Assembly (NCBI GenBank): GCA_036499445.1
Contig: DASYDU010000194.1
Span: forward strand, 1-19,548
Direction of reading: 5' to 3'
Source: DASYDU01 sp036499445
Lineage (GTDB): Bacteria > Planctomycetota > Planctomycetia > Pirellulales > Lacipirellulaceae
Length of the DNA: 19,548 nucleotides
Part shown: positions 9,271 through 15,751 of the stretch, in pieces
Layout of the letters: each line of letters begins with the position of its first letter
How positions within the stretch are numbered: the stretch's first letter is position 1
Made by a program: the position numbers and the translations under genes
Notes under the pieces: model-generated
Database searches by the model: none
The model's input: the letters and a program-made list of their open reading frames with translations, nothing else
What the model was told of the DNA's origin: nothing

Positions 9271-9295
9271 TTGACAGGATTAACCGGATTGACAG
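9271..9295 (+). repeat. ATCCTGTCAA-type dispersed repeat, copy interrupted by the IS110 element
   Basis: The plus strand carries TTGACAGGATTAAC directly followed by CGGATTGACAG, and the array is then cut by the IS110 element. The missing end, GGATAT, is found at 10480-10485 on the far side of the element. Joining the two sides gives three head-to-tail units of the type GACAGGATTA. The array is preceded by GCGCACAACTT, which also precedes the copy at 15601. Confidence 0.8.
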
Positions 9296-9310
9296 CGACT
9301 GTCTTTAAAT

Positions 9311-10249
9311 TCAATGGGAAGTAAGTTGATGTTTCCAAGGTTTTTGTTCGCGCAGGATGGCATTGAGGATCGTGAGGAGCTTCCTCATGGAGGCCACGAG
9401 TGCGACTTTCTTGCGTTTCCCAAGAGCTTGGAGATGTTGGTAATAGGATCTGATCACGGGGTTGTAACGCGTGGCCACCAAGGTAGCCATGTACAAGGCG
9501 GAGCGAACGGTGGCTCGGCCTCCCCAGATCGTGCGCTGCCCGCGGTGTCGCCCACTGTCACGGTTCAAAGGGGCGACGCCGACCAGCGCCGCAATTTGTT
9601 GCCGCGAACAGGTGCCGAGCTCCGGCAACTCTGCCAGCAGCGCCAGGGCCGTTTGCGGCCCGACGCCGGGAACGCTTCGCAAGAGACTCTCCCGCTCGCG
9701 CCAAGCCGGCGTTTGCTGGATCAGGTGCTGGAGCTCGGCATCGAGCGACAGCAGTTGCTTGCTGAGCATGTCGCGGACCGCGTGAATGCTCTTTCGGGCC
9801 CGCTTGTCGGTGGCCTGCTGCAGCCGATTGTTTTCTGCCGTCAGCATCCCAACGAGCTGACGGCGTCGCGCCAATTGTGCCTGCAATTGCTGCTGCTGAT
9901 CGCTCGGGAGCGGACGCCGCTCGGGACGCACCGCGCGACCGAATTCGGCCAGTACCCGCGCGTCGATCGCGTCGGTTTTCGCCAGACGTCCCGTCGCCCG
10001 GGCGAAGTCACGGACCTGGCGTGGGTTCACGACCACGACCGGAAGACCAGCCGCTGCCAGCTCGGCCACGACCGCGCGTTCGTAGCCGCCAGTGGCTTCC
10101 AGCACGATGGCTTCCAGAGACCACTGGGCCAGCTCGTCGACGAGCCGACGATGGCCGTCCGGATCGTTCGGCCAGGTGCGAACACCACCGGGTGTGGCGA
10201 CGTCGAGTTGATCTTTGGCCACATCAATGCCAATCATCACCGATTCCAT
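9311..10249 (-). CDS. IS110-family transposase (RNA-guided DEDD/serine recombinase)
   Basis: Recombinase of the IS110 family, 312 aa. The N-terminal RuvC-like DEDD domain shows D9 (IGIDVAK), E51 (LEATGGYE), D93 and D96 (KTDAIDARVL). A coiled-coil-like middle (about 125-200, rich in Gln and Arg) is followed by the Transposase_20 domain (RSVPGVGPQTALALLAELPE). The likely nucleophilic serine is S232 in LNRDSGRHRGQR. In the IS621 model this serine and the DEDD acids form a composite active site guided by a bridge RNA. The ATG at 10249 is chosen because GGGAG lies about six bases upstream and the domain begins at once. Longer in-frame starts would translate the RNA-coding end. The stop is TGA at 9311, and its last bases overlap a possible -35 box. 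Confidence 0.93.
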   Translation of the reverse strand: MESVMIGIDVAKDQLDVATPGGVRTWPNDPDGHRRLVDELAQWSLEAIVLEATGGYERAVVAELAAAGLPVVVVNPRQVRDFARATGRLAKTDAIDARVLAEFGRAVRPERRPLPSDQQQQLQAQLARRRQLVGMLTAENNRLQQATDKRARKSIHAVRDMLSKQLLSLDAELQHLIQQTPAWRERESLLRSVPGVGPQTALALLAELPELGTCSRQQIAALVGVAPLNRDSGRHRGQRTIWGGRATVRSALYMATLVATRYNPVIRSYYQHLQALGKRKKVALVASMRKLLTILNAILREQKPWKHQLTSH

Positions 10250-10261
10250 GAGTTCTCCCTT

Positions 10262-10436
10262 CCTTGCCGATGCGGGCTTGCCAAAGCAGCGGCCCAGGCG
10301 ACTGTTCGGGCTAACACTCACAACACCGGCCGGGATCACGCTGTCAAACGGTCTCGAGGACCCCAGGATAAACGATCTCGCGGCCGGCACGGCTGCTCCG
10401 CCTCATTCGCTACGCTCATTCGGCGGAGCAGCCAAC
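10262..10436 (-). ncRNA. Candidate bridge RNA of the IS110 element
   Basis: Read on the minus strand from about 10436. First comes a 5' hairpin with a perfect 12-bp stem (GGCTGCTCCGCC / GGCGGAGCAGCC, 10391-10433). Second is a loop closed by CCGGCCG (10387-10381) and CGGCCGG (10332-10326), extended by GATC/GATC, with an inner GGTC/GACC hairpin (10362-10350). Its 5' arm holds TTTATCCT (10372-10365) and its 3' arm TTTGACAG (10348-10341), which fit left and right target guides. Third is a less clearly closed loop with ACAGTCGC (10305-10298), identical to the element's right end plus the first core base, and CAAG (10280-10277), complementary to core plus left end. The order matches the IS621 bridge RNA plan. 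The exact 5' and 3' ends are unknown; folding was done by eye. Confidence 0.7.
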
Positions 10437-10470
10437 TTCAAACATGCTCTTACAATTAATGGTAAATGGA

Positions 10471-10476
10471 AAGATA
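10471..10476 (-). promoter_or_regulatory. Left-end -10 box of a possible circle-junction promoter
   Basis: TATCTT on the minus strand, just inside the left end. If the element circularises, TTGAAT at 9314-9309 (right end, overlapping the transposase stop) would sit exactly 17 bp upstream, counting 13 bases of right end, the CT core and two bases of left end. Each hexamer matches the sigma70 consensus at four of six positions. Such junction promoters are known for IS110-type circles. Here it is an inference from spacing. Confidence 0.45.
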
Positions 10477-10532
10477 CAAGGATATAAGTTTGATCGAGGC
10501 GTCGTAGATTTCGCGACGTTGCATTGAGTTCC

Positions 10533-10562
10533 ATCCCGTCGATCCAGTAAATCGTGTCGAAA
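10533..10562 (-). repeat. Degenerate ATCCTGTCAA-type repeat, inverted relative to the copy at 9271
   Basis: The plus strand reads ATCCCGTCGATCCAG and then TAAATCGTGTCGAAA, a decayed version of ATCCTGTCAATCCTGTAAATCCTGTCAAA. With the IS110 element removed, it would lie about 48 bp from the 9271 array in opposite orientation, like the pair at 15601/15752. Confidence 0.5.
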
Positions 10563-10594
10563 CTCTTCTTTGTGTCCTTCGTGTCTTTGTGGTG
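10563..10594 (+). repeat. CTTTGTGTC-type T/G-rich short repeat
   Basis: TTCTTTGTGTCCTTCGTG followed by TCTTTGTGG: near-tandem units of the form TTTGTGTCCTTCG. It resembles dispersed intergenic motifs I associate with planctomycete genomes. It overlaps an alternative TTG start of the next gene, which is one reason to reject that start. Confidence 0.35.
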
Positions 10595-10599
10595 CATCC

Positions 10600-11523
10600 A
10601 TGAATTCGTCGGTTTACAAGTTTGTGATGACATTGTTCACCTTGGCGTGTTCGGTTGACACGAGTTGGGGACAGGAACCGCGGGTGGAAGTGAAGTATCC
10701 TCTCGGGCCGGATTCGCTGCCACACGACGGCGTGCCCAGGGGCACCGTGACGACGCACGTCTGGAAGGATAGCAAAATCTTTCCGGGCACGATTCGCCGT
10801 TACTATGTCTACGTGCCGGCCGAGTATGACGCCGCCAAGCCGGCCGCGCTGATGGTCTTCCAGGACGGGCACACGTACATCAAGGAAGACGGTGACTTCC
10901 GCATGCCGGTAGTGTTCGACAATCTGATCCACAATGGCGATATGCCGGTGACGATCGGAGTGCTGGTCGACCCGGGTCACAAGAAGCCGGAGCTGCCGCC
11001 CGAGCCGGGCTGGAAGCCGGAGCCGGAAAACCGCAGCTTTGAATACGACACGTTGAGCGGCGACTACGCCGATTTCTTGCTCACCGAGATTTTGCCCGAA
11101 GTCAAGCAGGACTACAGAGTCACGGACGACCCCGAAGGCCACGCGATCTGCGGCGACTCGAGTGGCGGGATCTGTGCGTTCACGGTCGCTTGGCAAAAAC
11201 CCGACCAGTTTCGCAAGGTGCTCACGCACGTCGGCAGCTTCACCAACATCCGCGGCGGCGACGCCTATCCGGGTATGATTCGCAAGGAAAGCGAGAAGCG
11301 GCCGATGCGAATTTTCATGCAGGATGGCGAGAACGACCTCGACAACCAATTCGGCAACTGGCCGCTGGGGAGCAAGCAAATGTATGCCGCGCTCAAATTT
11401 CGCGGCTACGATGTGAAGTTCGAATACGGCCAAGGCGCGCACAACGGCAACCACGGCGGGGCAATTTTGCCGGATTCCCTGCGCTGGCTGTGGCGGGATT
11501 ACAAGCTGCCGGAGCAAAACTAG
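10600..11523 (+). CDS. Secreted alpha/beta-hydrolase esterase (PF00756-like, enterochelin-esterase fold)
   Basis: Predicted exported serine esterase, 307 aa from the ATG at 10600. The N-terminus MNSSVYKFVMTLFTLACS...SWG looks like a signal peptide cleaved before QEPRVE. The nucleophile elbow is GDSSG with S187, the likely acid is in QDGENDLDN, and the likely catalytic histidine is in GAHNGNHGG near the C-terminus. The block RRYYVYVPAEYDAAKPAALMVFQDG is typical of the putative-esterase family, which includes acetyl-xylan/feruloyl esterases and iron-siderophore esterases. A TTG 30 bases upstream is in frame but lies within a short repeat and would mask the signal peptide. It stands just beyond the IS110 insertion. 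No neighbour fixes the substrate; a plant- or algal-polysaccharide ester is a reasonable guess. Confidence 0.85.
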   Translation: MNSSVYKFVMTLFTLACSVDTSWGQEPRVEVKYPLGPDSLPHDGVPRGTVTTHVWKDSKIFPGTIRRYYVYVPAEYDAAKPAALMVFQDGHTYIKEDGDFRMPVVFDNLIHNGDMPVTIGVLVDPGHKKPELPPEPGWKPEPENRSFEYDTLSGDYADFLLTEILPEVKQDYRVTDDPEGHAICGDSSGGICAFTVAWQKPDQFRKVLTHVGSFTNIRGGDAYPGMIRKESEKRPMRIFMQDGENDLDNQFGNWPLGSKQMYAALKFRGYDVKFEYGQGAHNGNHGGAILPDSLRWLWRDYKLPEQN

Positions 11524-11622
11524 GACGTCGCACGCCAAGGCGCACGGGCGGTGCGGCCAGCCCATCTCGAGTGCCTAAGCGTTTCGAGACGTGGTACAAT
11601 TGCCGTGGGAGCTTGACGAGGC

Positions 11623-12234
11623 ATGGACATTCAGCATCCACTATCCACGGTCGTCGGGTTGGGCGAAGACGTGCTCAAAAGAATGTTCCTGGCCGTGGAA
11701 AAAGTGCGCGAGCGATTGGCGCGGTCGACGGCAGCCTTGGACGCGGCGAGGGTTCCGTATGCCGTGATCGGTGGCAATGCCGTGGCGGCTTGGGTCTCGA
11801 CAATTGATTCGGGTGCCGCGCGCAACACGGTCGATGTTGATTTGATGGTGAACCGGGCCGATTTGGAGCGGGTGAAGACGGCGATGGAGGCGGCCGGGTT
11901 TGTGCACTACGAATTGATGGACGTGCATATGTTTTTGGATGGGCCGAATGGCCGACCACGGGATGCCGTGCATCTGCTGTTTGCCGGCGAGAAAGTACGG
12001 CAATCGTATTCCGAAGCGGCTCCCGAGCTCACGCCCGCAGCAGATTATTCTTCGTTTAAGCTCCTTGATCTGGAGCCACTTGTTTTGATGAAACTCACTT
12101 CTTTTCGCGACAAGGATCGCACGCATCTGCGCGACATGATCGAAGTGGGATTGTTGGACTCTTCTTGGATCAAGCGCCTACCGTTTGAGCTTGCCACCCG
12201 ACTGCAAGAGCTTCTCGACAATCCCGATGGTTAA
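11623..12234 (+). CDS. Nucleotidyltransferase-fold protein (AbiEii/minimal NTase-like), orphan
   Basis: Cytoplasmic protein of 203 aa with a DNA-polymerase-beta-type nucleotidyltransferase core. GGN is at residues 50-52 (YAVIGGNAVAAW), DVD at 71-73 (NTVDVDLMV), and a possible third acid is D114 (RDAVHLLFAG). A helical C-terminal part contains LEPLVLMKLTSFRDKDRTHLRDM, a block common in AbiEii-like and related uncharacterised NTases. GGGAG at 11607-11611 precedes the ATG by 11 bases, and a TACAAT hexamer at 11595-11600 could be a -10 box. No HEPN, AbiEi or other partner gene is adjacent: the esterase precedes it and a convergent amidohydrolase follows. Role unknown. Modification of RNA or protein with a nucleotide is the general expectation for the fold. 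Confidence 0.8.
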   Translation: MDIQHPLSTVVGLGEDVLKRMFLAVEKVRERLARSTAALDAARVPYAVIGGNAVAAWVSTIDSGAARNTVDVDLMVNRADLERVKTAMEAAGFVHYELMDVHMFLDGPNGRPRDAVHLLFAGEKVRQSYSEAAPELTPAADYSSFKLLDLEPLVLMKLTSFRDKDRTHLRDMIEVGLLDSSWIKRLPFELATRLQELLDNPDG

Positions 12235-12260
12235 TTGCGGCGTACCGACCCGCCAGCCGC

Positions 12261-12295
12261 ATCCTGTAAATCCTACCCGATCCTGTGATCCTGTC
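12261..12295 (-). repeat. ATCCTGTCAA-type dispersed repeat between convergent genes
   Basis: Plus strand ATCCTGTAAATCCTACCC, then GATCCTGTGATCCTGTCA: four ATCC units, one decayed. It fills most of the 81-bp gap between the converging nucleotidyltransferase and amidohydrolase genes. No inverted partner is visible nearby, unlike the other copies. Confidence 0.75.
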
Positions 12296-12315
12296 AGAAA
12301 CGGTGGCGCGCGGCA

Positions 12316-13185
12316 TCACAGCGCCGTGATCGCCCCATAGGTTTCTGGTCGGCGGTCGCGGAAGAATTGCCAGACGTTGCGAACTTCGCGGATCATGTCG
12401 AAGTCCATGTCGGCCACCACGATGTCGTCCTGGTCCCGCTTTTCCGACTGGGCGACGAACTGGCCGCGCGGGTTGACGAAGTAGCTCTGGCCGTAGAACT
12501 CGCCGATTCGCCAGGGCTCTTCCCAGCCGGGCCGATTGATGGCACCGACGAAATACTGGTTGGCCACGGCGTGGGCTGGCTGCTCGAGCTTCCAGAGATA
12601 TTCGCTGAGCCCCGCGACCGTTGCGGAGGGGTTAAACACAATCTCGGCCCCGTTAAGGCCGAGGCACCGCGCGCCGTCCGGAAAGTGGCGGTCGTAACAG
12701 ATGTAGACGCCGACCTTGCCGATCTTCGTTTCGAACACCGGGTAGCCCATGTTGCCCGGCCGGAAGTAAAACTTCTCGAAGAAGCCCGGGTTGCAATGCG
12801 GGATGTGAATCTTGCGAAACTTGCCCAGGTAGTCGCCGGTCGCGTCGATCACCGCGGCCGAGTTGTAATACACGCCGGGCAGGTCCTCCTCATACATCGG
12901 CACCACGATTACCATCTTGTGTTTCTTGGCGAGATCCTGCATGAGCTTGGTGGTCGGCCCGGGGATTTGCTCGGTGAGCTCGTACCACTTGATCTCCTGC
13001 TCGGCGCAGAAGTATGGGCCGTAGAACAATTCCTGCAGGCATATGACCTCGACGCCTTGCTTCGCGGCTTGGTCGATCAGGGCGATGTGCTTATCGATCA
13101 TCGCCTTTTTGATTTTCTGAACAGGCGACGTGGCCGGCTCACACAACGTGGCCTGGATCAAACCTCCGCGAACCATTCTGGGCAT
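12316..13185 (-). CDS. Carbon-nitrogen hydrolase, beta-ureidopropionase / N-carbamoyl amidase type
   Basis: Nitrilase-superfamily amidohydrolase of 289 aa, predicted cytoplasmic. The catalytic triad is visible: E52 (CLQELFYGPYF), K125 (FRKIHIPH) and C163 (VYICYDRHFP). The sequence CNPGFFEKFYFRPGN and the length fit N-carbamoyl-D-amino-acid/beta-ureidopropionase-like members, which cleave N-carbamoyl groups to the free amine, CO2 and ammonia. N-carbamoylputrescine amidase is a close alternative. The ATG at 13185 follows GAGG by seven bases. An upstream in-frame extension has no ribosome site. The dehydrogenase about 0.9 kb away could consume malonate semialdehyde derived from beta-alanine, which weakly favours pyrimidine breakdown. 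No dihydropyrimidinase or dihydropyrimidine dehydrogenase is seen. Confidence 0.9.
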   Translation of the reverse strand: MPRMVRGGLIQATLCEPATSPVQKIKKAMIDKHIALIDQAAKQGVEVICLQELFYGPYFCAEQEIKWYELTEQIPGPTTKLMQDLAKKHKMVIVVPMYEEDLPGVYYNSAAVIDATGDYLGKFRKIHIPHCNPGFFEKFYFRPGNMGYPVFETKIGKVGVYICYDRHFPDGARCLGLNGAEIVFNPSATVAGLSEYLWKLEQPAHAVANQYFVGAINRPGWEEPWRIGEFYGQSYFVNPRGQFVAQSEKRDQDDIVVADMDFDMIREVRNVWQFFRDRRPETYGAITAL

Positions 13186-13359
13186 CGTAGGACCTCGCGA
13201 GACTCTTGGATTCAAATGCAATTGCAGCTGACGAACGACCTCCGGCTCGTCGCCTGATGAGACGTTCCAATATATCAGCACGATTGGGCCGTTTCTAGCA
13301 GCGACGATATCGCGTTTTGGCGATTCAAACAGTTCTTGCTGCTACCCCGTCTCGGATCG

Positions 13360-13917
13360 TTATGGGCCGGTTTGCCCGGCACTCGATTGCCGGTCGCGGA
13401 GTGCCGCTTTGTCCAGCATTGTAAACATTCCTAGCACGAGCGCCACGCAAGTAATCAAAATGAAGATCAGGGCGAGGCCAAATCGAAAACGGGGCGGCGG
13501 CTTCACGACAATACACATGATGCCCGAAATCAAAATGGGACACCAAAACGGGATATCGGCTTCCGATGCTGTTCCATACGAGATCGCGCTGAAACCCCAT
13601 GCCGACCAGTTTGCAGGCGGGGTCGAAATGTTCGCCAGCCGCTCGGTCGGGTGACTGCTCAAGCCCCAGCCGTTCCCCGTCACAAATGGCCACATGCTGG
13701 TGCTGGGCGGCTGTGTGACGTAGAACTGCAATCGCCCTGGCCGCGAGACGAGCGACAGTGAACGATCGCCAGAAATTCGAATCGACGCTCGATCGACATG
13801 TTGACTACTACGCGCCCAGAAGGACAAAAAGGCGCAGCAAGCCATCAGACAGAGCGCGGAGGCGACGTTGCGCAGGCGTCGAATGGCCGATTGCGCTGGG
13901 CGCTGCGTGCTATCCAT
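13360..13917 (-). CDS. Small membrane protein of planctomycete type, function unknown
   Basis: 185 aa. GGAG six bases before the ATG at 13917 supports the start. Three hydrophobic stretches: about 16-34 (VASALCLMACCAFLSFWA), about 123-138 (IPFWCPILISGIMCIVV) and about 146-164 (GLALIFILITCVALVLGM). The middle region (residues 40-120) is probably outside the cytoplasm and contains LQFYVTQPPS. The pairing of a PFW/PYW-P-L-ISG helix with a second helix just after a basic linker (KPPPRFRFG) is one I have seen in many short planctomycete hypothetical proteins. It is not obviously coupled to its neighbours, being 174 bp from the amidohydrolase gene and divergent from the dehydrogenase gene. Confidence 0.75.
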   Translation of the reverse strand: MDSTQRPAQSAIRRLRNVASALCLMACCAFLSFWARSSQHVDRASIRISGDRSLSLVSRPGRLQFYVTQPPSTSMWPFVTGNGWGLSSHPTERLANISTPPANWSAWGFSAISYGTASEADIPFWCPILISGIMCIVVKPPPRFRFGLALIFILITCVALVLGMFTMLDKAALRDRQSSAGQTGP

Positions 13918-13994
13918 GGCCGACTCCGCAAGTTAGGGCAGATCTGGTCGGCGGCCGTTAAACTGGTAACATAACAGATTGCAGAAAAAGTTTC

Positions 13995-14057
13995 CGTAGG
14001 TCAGGCTTTCGAGCCTGACTATGTGGTTTACTGTCAGCCGGGAAAGGCTGACCTACG
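13995..14057. repeat. Double-hairpin GTCAGGCT-type repeat upstream of the dehydrogenase gene
   Basis: Two adjacent hairpins: CAGGCT-TTCG-AGCCTG (14002-14017, with a UUCG-type tetraloop) and GTCAGCC-GGGAAA-GGCTGAC (14033-14052). The outer arms CGTAGGTCAG (13995-14004) and CTGACCTACG (14048-14057) can also pair, extending to 15 of 16 positions with CTTTC/GAAAG. It ends four bases before the GGAG ribosome site of the dehydrogenase gene. I recognise this as a recurrent intergenic palindrome type in planctomycete genomes. Only this copy is in the window. Confidence 0.75.
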
Positions 14058-14070
14058 ATCGGAGCCAGAC

Positions 14071-15588
14071 ATGTCCGCCACCATTACCAAAACCGCTGTT
14101 AAAACCATTCCTATTCTCAGTGGCGGCAAGTGGGTCGATGCGCGGGCCAAGCGAACCGCCGACGTTTTTAATCCGTCGACCGGGGCGGTAATTGCCAAGG
14201 TTCCGCTTTGCGACGCGCGCGAAACGGGCGAGGTTGTAGCGGCTGCCGACTCGGCGCTGGCGGCTTGGGCCGAGACGCCGGTTGTCGAACGGGCCCGGCT
14301 GATGTTCCGCTTCCGCGCACTGCTCGAGGAGCACTTCGAGGAACTCGCCGCACTGGTTACGCGCGAACATGGCAAGACACTGGCTGAAGCCCGGGCCGAG
14401 GTGAATCGCGGCATCGAGGTGGTCGAGTTCGCCTGTGGCATTCCTAGCCTGATCACCGGCGAGGTGTTGCCGAATATCGCGGGCGACGTCGATGCGGAAG
14501 CCGTGCGGCACCCGGTTGGCGTTTGCGTTGGTATCACGCCGTATAACTTTCCGTTCATGGTGCCGCTGTGGATGTTTCCGATTGCGCTCACCTGCGGCAA
14601 CACATTTGTGCTCAAGCCGTCGGAGAAGGTGCCGCTCTCGTCGCAGCGGCTCGGCGAGCTGCTGGCGGAGGCGGGCCTGCCAGACGGCGTGTTTAACATC
14701 GTGCATGGCGACAAGGAATGCGTCGATGCGCTCTTGGATCATCCCAAGGTGACGGCGATTTCGTTTGTCGGCTCGACGGCAATCGCCAAGTATATCTATG
14801 AGCGGGGTACCGCGGCGGGCAAGCGGGTGCAGTCGGCCGGCGGGGCGAAGAATCACCTGATTATCATGCCCGATGCCGACATGGATCAAACCGTGAAAGC
14901 GCTCGCGGCATCGGCCTATGGCTGCGCGGGCCAGCGCTGCATGGCCGGCAGCGTGGCGGTGGCGGTGGGCAAGGCGGGCGACCCGATCGTAGGCGGCCTG
15001 GTGGATTACGTCGGCAAGTTCCGCGTCGGCCCGACCGACGGCAATGAAGGCGTCGACATGGGACCGGTGATTCGCGCCGAGCATCGCGATAAAGTCGCCA
15101 GCTACCTCGACATCGCCCGCGAAGACGGGGCGGACGTCGCGCTCGACGGCCGGCGGAAGTTTGAATCGGATGGCTTTCTCATCGGCCCGAGTGTGATTGA
15201 TCGAGTTGCCACGAACATGCGGGTATGGAAAGAAGAGATTTTTGGGCCGGTGCTCTCGGTCGTCCGCGCGGCTGACCTCGACGAAGCGCTCGCCATCGGC
15301 CGCGAGTGCGAATATGGCAACGGCGCGGCGATCTTCACTGCGAGCGGCTACGCAGCCCGGCAGTTCAAGCGGCAATTCAACGCGGGCATGATTGGGATCA
15401 ACGTCGGCGTGCCGGCCCCGATGGCTTGGTTCCCGTTCACCGGCTGGAACCGCTCCTTCTTCGGCGACCTGCACATTCAGGGAAGCGAAAGCATCATGTT
15501 CTACACCCGGCAGAAGGTAACGCTCACCCGTTGGCCAAAGTCCGACGACTCGTATCTCGACCCCGTCTGGCGGCAGGACCGGAAGTAG
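14071..15588 (+). CDS. mmsA: CoA-acylating methylmalonate/malonate-semialdehyde dehydrogenase
   Basis: NAD-dependent aldehyde dehydrogenase converting methylmalonate semialdehyde to propionyl-CoA, or malonate semialdehyde to acetyl-CoA, with CO2 release (valine, inositol or beta-alanine breakdown). Length 505 aa. The catalytic cysteine is C290 in CAGQRCMAGSVAV. The position of the usual ALDH general-base glutamate reads QSAGGAKNH, as expected for the CoA-dependent MmsA/IolA subfamily, which lacks that residue. GITPYNFPFMVPLWM and GWNRSFFGDLH are also subfamily blocks. The ATG at 14071 is preceded by GGAG at 14061-14064. A GTG 48 bases upstream is in frame but lies inside the palindromic repeat. 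No mmsB or iol gene is adjacent. Confidence 0.95.
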   Translation: MSATITKTAVKTIPILSGGKWVDARAKRTADVFNPSTGAVIAKVPLCDARETGEVVAAADSALAAWAETPVVERARLMFRFRALLEEHFEELAALVTREHGKTLAEARAEVNRGIEVVEFACGIPSLITGEVLPNIAGDVDAEAVRHPVGVCVGITPYNFPFMVPLWMFPIALTCGNTFVLKPSEKVPLSSQRLGELLAEAGLPDGVFNIVHGDKECVDALLDHPKVTAISFVGSTAIAKYIYERGTAAGKRVQSAGGAKNHLIIMPDADMDQTVKALAASAYGCAGQRCMAGSVAVAVGKAGDPIVGGLVDYVGKFRVGPTDGNEGVDMGPVIRAEHRDKVASYLDIAREDGADVALDGRRKFESDGFLIGPSVIDRVATNMRVWKEEIFGPVLSVVRAADLDEALAIGRECEYGNGAAIFTASGYAARQFKRQFNAGMIGINVGVPAPMAWFPFTGWNRSFFGDLHIQGSESIMFYTRQKVTLTRWPKSDDSYLDPVWRQDRK

Positions 15589-15600
15589 CGCACAACTTCG

Positions 15601-15640
15601 TTGACAGGATGACAGGATTGCGAAGGATTCACAGGATCGG
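15601..15640 (+). repeat. ATCCTGTCAA-type dispersed repeat, left arm of an inverted pair
   Basis: TTGACAGGATGACAGGATTG followed by CGAAGGATTCACAGGATCGG, preceded by GCGCACAACTTCG as at the 9271 copy. Its reverse complement aligns well with 15752-15785, making an inverted pair with a spacer of about 111 bp, noticeably A/T-richer than its flanks. Confidence 0.75.
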
Positions 15641-15751
15641 CAGAAAAACTCTTGGGCATAACCTAACAGCGAGCGCCAATCTTATTTGCAAATCAGATCG
15701 AATTCAGATTAGCGTGGCACAATTATCCGAGCTAATAGACTCCATTCCCTC

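Larger units (their letters stand above)
9296..10478 (-). mobile_element. Complete IS110-family insertion sequence with bridge-RNA end, 1183 bp plus CT core
   Basis: The element contains an intact IS110 transposase, a 229-nt upstream non-coding end and a very short (15-nt) downstream end. The IS110 family has no terminal inverted repeats and makes no classical target duplication, so I set the ends from guide logic. On the minus strand both junctions carry the dinucleotide CT (10480-10479 and 9295-9294). Removing the sequence between them restores an uninterrupted dispersed-repeat array. The bridge-RNA loops match both junctions as expected. The long 5' and short 3' non-coding ends point to the IS110 group rather than IS1111. 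The transposase frame is unbroken and the RNA folds are intact, so the copy may be active. Ends could be off by a few bases if the core is not CT. Confidence 0.75.

Noticed and set aside
10391..10433. Strong hairpin upstream of the transposase as a terminator
   Set aside because: There is no U-tract, and its place at the 5' side of the two guide-bearing loops fits the first stem-loop of a bridge RNA better.
9314..10459. Plus-strand open frame (381 codons) across the IS110 element
   Set aside because: It is antisense to an intact IS110 transposase with all catalytic residues, and the product resembles no known family.
10456..11565. Minus-strand open frame (369 codons) opposite the esterase gene
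   Set aside because: The esterase has a signal peptide and catalytic elbow; the antisense frame also runs through intergenic repeats.
11623..12234. Nucleotidyltransferase gene as the toxin of an AbiE-type toxin-antitoxin pair
   Set aside because: No AbiEi-like or HEPN gene is adjacent on either side, so the claim would rest on fold alone.
14053..15474. Long open frame (473 codons) on the minus strand opposite mmsA
   Set aside because: It lies wholly antisense to a clearly conserved dehydrogenase and reads as a low-complexity Arg/His/Ala-rich product with no recognisable domain; such shadows are common in GC-rich genes.
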